Of a stretch of 64,000 nt of DNA, positions 61,129 through 64,000 are shown one piece after another. Source of the stretch: Brevibacillus laterosporus LMG 15441 (GTDB lineage: Bacteria; Bacillota; Bacilli; Brevibacillales; Brevibacillaceae); NCBI RefSeq assembly GCF_000219535.2, contig NZ_CP007806.1, positions 73,501-137,500 of the forward strand, given 5' to 3'. The notes below the pieces were generated by a model that worked only from the letters and a program-made list of their open reading frames with translations, ran no database searches and was not told where the DNA came from. The position numbers and the translations under genes are program-made. Each line of letters starts with the position of its first letter. Positions within the stretch are counted from its first letter, which is position 1.

Positions 61129-62157
61129 ATGAAAATCGGAAACATCGAATTAAAAAACAATGTTGTCCTAGCACCAATGGCAGGAGTATGTAATCCTGCT
61201 TTTCGCTTGATTGCTAAAGAATTTGGCACAGGTCTAGTCTGTGCTGAGATGGTTAGTGACAAGGCGATTATGCATGGCAACAAAAAAACATTAGATATGC
61301 TATACGTAGATGAACGTGAAAAACCGTTGAGTCTGCAAATTTTCGGCGGAGATAAGGAGACTTTGGTGGGAGCGGCTCGTTACGTTGACCAAAACACCAA
61401 TGCCGATATTATCGACATTAACATGGGGTGTCCTGTCCCTAAGATTGTTAGCTGTGATGCAGGGGCTCGTTTGTTATTAGATCCGGAAAAAATTTATGAA
61501 GTGGTTTCAGCGGTAGTAGATGCTGTGGACAAACCGGTAACAGTCAAAATGCGCTTGGGCTGGGACGAGGATCATCTATATGTTTTAGATAATGCACAGG
61601 CGGTAGAGCGCGCTGGTGGTAAGGCGGTTTCTGTGCATGCTCGTACTCGTGTTCAGATGTACAAGGGTCACGCTGATTGGGAATGGATTCGCCGAGTTAA
61701 AGAGGTGGTTACTATTCCGGTTATCGGTAACGGTGACGTAGCATCACCAGAGGATGCCAAACGTATGTTAGATACTACAGGCTGCGACGGGGTTATGATC
61801 GGTCGTGCGGCTCTAGGGAATCCTTGGATGCTTTATCGGACGATCCAATATCTAACCACAGGTGAATTACTGGGTGAACCTACTGCTCGTGATAAGGTAA
61901 ATATCTGTTTGCTGCATGCTAAACGTTTAGTTGCATTAAAAGGACCAAGAGTTGGCATACTTGAGATGCGCAAACACGCTGCGTGGTACCTAAAAGGCTT
62001 AAAAGGTGCCACTCAAACGAAACACCTGATAAATTCTGTTGAAACAGAAGAAGAATTGTATCGCTTATTGCATGAGTACGTAGATTGGGTAGAAAGCGGC
62101 GCGTTTGATGATACAGAGATGGAGAAAGAAGGGTCTGTAAAAATCTCTGCCTTATAA
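61129..62157 (+). CDS. dusB: tRNA-dihydrouridine synthase B
   Basis: A 342-residue flavoprotein of the Dus family. The FMN barrel begins [16 protein letters not shown]. It has [20 protein letters not shown] with the catalytic Cys (about 100) and [17 protein letters not shown]. It reduces uridines in the D-loop of tRNA. SD TAAGGAGG precedes ATG 61129. It is in its B. subtilis position after yazB (as yacF). Confidence 0.94.
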   Translation: MKIGNIELKNNVVLAPMAGVCNPAFRLIAKEFGTGLVCAEMVSDKAIMHGNKKTLDMLYVDEREKPLSLQIFGGDKETLVGAARYVDQNTNADIIDINMGCPVPKIVSCDAGARLLLDPEKIYEVVSAVVDAVDKPVTVKMRLGWDEDHLYVLDNAQAVERAGGKAVSVHARTRVQMYKGHADWEWIRRVKEVVTIPVIGNGDVASPEDAKRMLDTTGCDGVMIGRAALGNPWMLYRTIQYLTTGELLGEPTARDKVNICLLHAKRLVALKGPRVGILEMRKHAAWYLKGLKGATQTKHLINSVETEEELYRLLHEYVDWVESGAFDDTEMEKEGSVKISAL

Positions 62158-62216
62158 TGGAAATCAAACATTGACAACGTATTTCTCATATCCTATAATT
62201 CATCGTATTATGTACT

Positions 62217-62249
62217 TGAAGCTGCCAGATCATGATCTGGCAGCTTTCC
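62217..62249 (+). terminator. dusB terminator (28-base palindrome)
   Basis: Positions 62219-62246 are a perfect palindrome, with arms AAGCTGCCAGATCA and its complement. The right end gives TTTCCC. The stem is strong, but the T-run is short. Confidence 0.7.
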
Positions 62250-62373
62250 CTATGACCCACTGTATTACAAAAAGAAAACGATTACCCCTAGTATATTAAG
62301 TGGGTGATCTACATATAATCCTGTGTACTTTTTGATAACGGGATTAAAAATTGATAAACGGGGGAATACGAAG

Positions 62374-62850
62374 ATGTCTGAAAAAGAAGTCATCCTTACA
62401 CCTGAAGGCCTTGCCAAGCTTGAGCAAGAATTAGAAGATTTAAAAACGGTTAAGCGTAAAGAAGTTGCTGCGCGTATTAAAGAGGCCATTAGCTTTGGAG
62501 ATATTAGTGAAAACTCTGAGTATGAAGAAGCTAAAAATGAGCAAGCGTTCATCGAAGGGCGCATTCTAACCCTAGAAAAAATGTTACGTAATGCTCGCAT
62601 TATTACGAACGAAGATGTTGATACCAATGTGGTAAGTGTTGGTTCAACTGTTCGTCTAAAAGACCTTGAATTTGGAGACATAGTAGACTACACTATCGTT
62701 GGTTCTGCTGAATCTGATCCATTAAACAATAAAATTTCAAACGAATCTCCTGTTGGTCAAGCCTTGCTTGGAAAAGCAAAAGGATCTACAGTAGATGTAA
62801 ACGTTCCAGCGGGCGTTATTCAATACGAAGTACTTGAAATTAATCGATAA
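62374..62850 (+). CDS. greA: Transcription elongation factor GreA
   Basis: A 158-residue GreA. The N-terminal coiled coil carries the acidic tip [20 protein letters not shown]. The C-terminal FKBP-like domain has [18 protein letters not shown]. It stimulates cleavage of backtracked RNA by RNA polymerase. ATG 62374 is used; the frame opens at 62323 but that start lacks a good SD. It lies between dusB and lysS, where B. subtilis does not keep greA. Confidence 0.96.
   Translation: MSEKEVILTPEGLAKLEQELEDLKTVKRKEVAARIKEAISFGDISENSEYEEAKNEQAFIEGRILTLEKMLRNARIITNEDVDTNVVSVGSTVRLKDLEFGDIVDYTIVGSAESDPLNNKISNESPVGQALLGKAKGSTVDVNVPAGVIQYEVLEINR

Positions 62851-64000
<1,150 letters not shown>

Noticed and set aside
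62219..62246. 28-base palindrome considered as an operator
   Set aside because: It lies directly after dusB and ends in a T stretch, so a terminator is the simpler reading.

Overview
The window is a chromosomal segment from a low-GC, endospore-forming Gram-positive bacterium of the order Bacillales. Gene order follows the Bacillus subtilis block near the replication origin: spoVG-glmU-prs-ctc-pth-fin-mfd-spoVT-yabM-yabN-yabO-yabP-yabQ-divIC-spoIIE-yabS-yabT-tilS-hprT-ftsH-coaX-hslO-yacD-cysK-pabA-pabC-folP-folB-folK-yazB-dusB-lysS. The protein sequences and insertions suggest Brevibacillus or a close relative, but that genus call is inference from gene content only.

Layout. 1-9.6 kb: spoVG, a divergent G3E (CobW/YciC-like) GTPase, then envelope-precursor, PRPP, translation and repair genes (glmU, prs, ctc, pth, fin, mfd). 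9.7-16.6 kb: a PrsA-like foldase lipoprotein, spoVT, yabM, yabN, rqcP, yabP, yabQ and divIC. 17-24.5 kb: spoIIE with a Spo0A-type promoter, yabS, yabT, an inserted ThrE-like exporter pair, tilS and hprT. 24.5-33.1 kb: ftsH, a HAD phosphatase, nadA, a PCYCGC lipoprotein, and a zinc-homeostasis cluster (znuA, a CadC-like repressor, znuC, znuB, zur) with Zur-box-like palindromes. 33.4-38.6 kb: a secreted protein made of two repeats, nadB-nadC and coaX. 38.7-49.3 kb: the accessory region, with an orphan immunity-like gene beside a broken toxin-like remnant, a complete Tad/Flp-type pilus locus, and three unrecognised genes. 49.7-53.9 kb: an ECF sigma/anti-sigma pair, a group-2 sigma-70 factor and an HxlR regulator. 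54.1-64 kb: the conserved hslO-to-lysS block, ending inside lysS, with greA ahead of lysS.

How the genes work together. The sporulation genes carry recognisable stage-specific promoters: sigma-H type at spoVG, Spo0A/sigma-A with 21-bp spacing at spoIIE, and sigma-F/G type at fin, spoVT and yabS. The zinc genes look like a Zur regulon with the regulator in the uptake operon. nadA is separated from nadBC by about 7 kb. The folate operon starts with pabA but lacks the usual pabB. Its leader carries a series of GAG/TAG triplets running over the Shine-Dalgarno sequence, resembling a TRAP site.

The most unusual signals are the pabA leader, two terminator-like hairpins whose 3' arm contains the Shine-Dalgarno sequence of the next gene (ctc and yabP), the Tad pilus insertion with its unknown neighbours, and the group-2 sigma factor with a non-canonical promoter-melting region.
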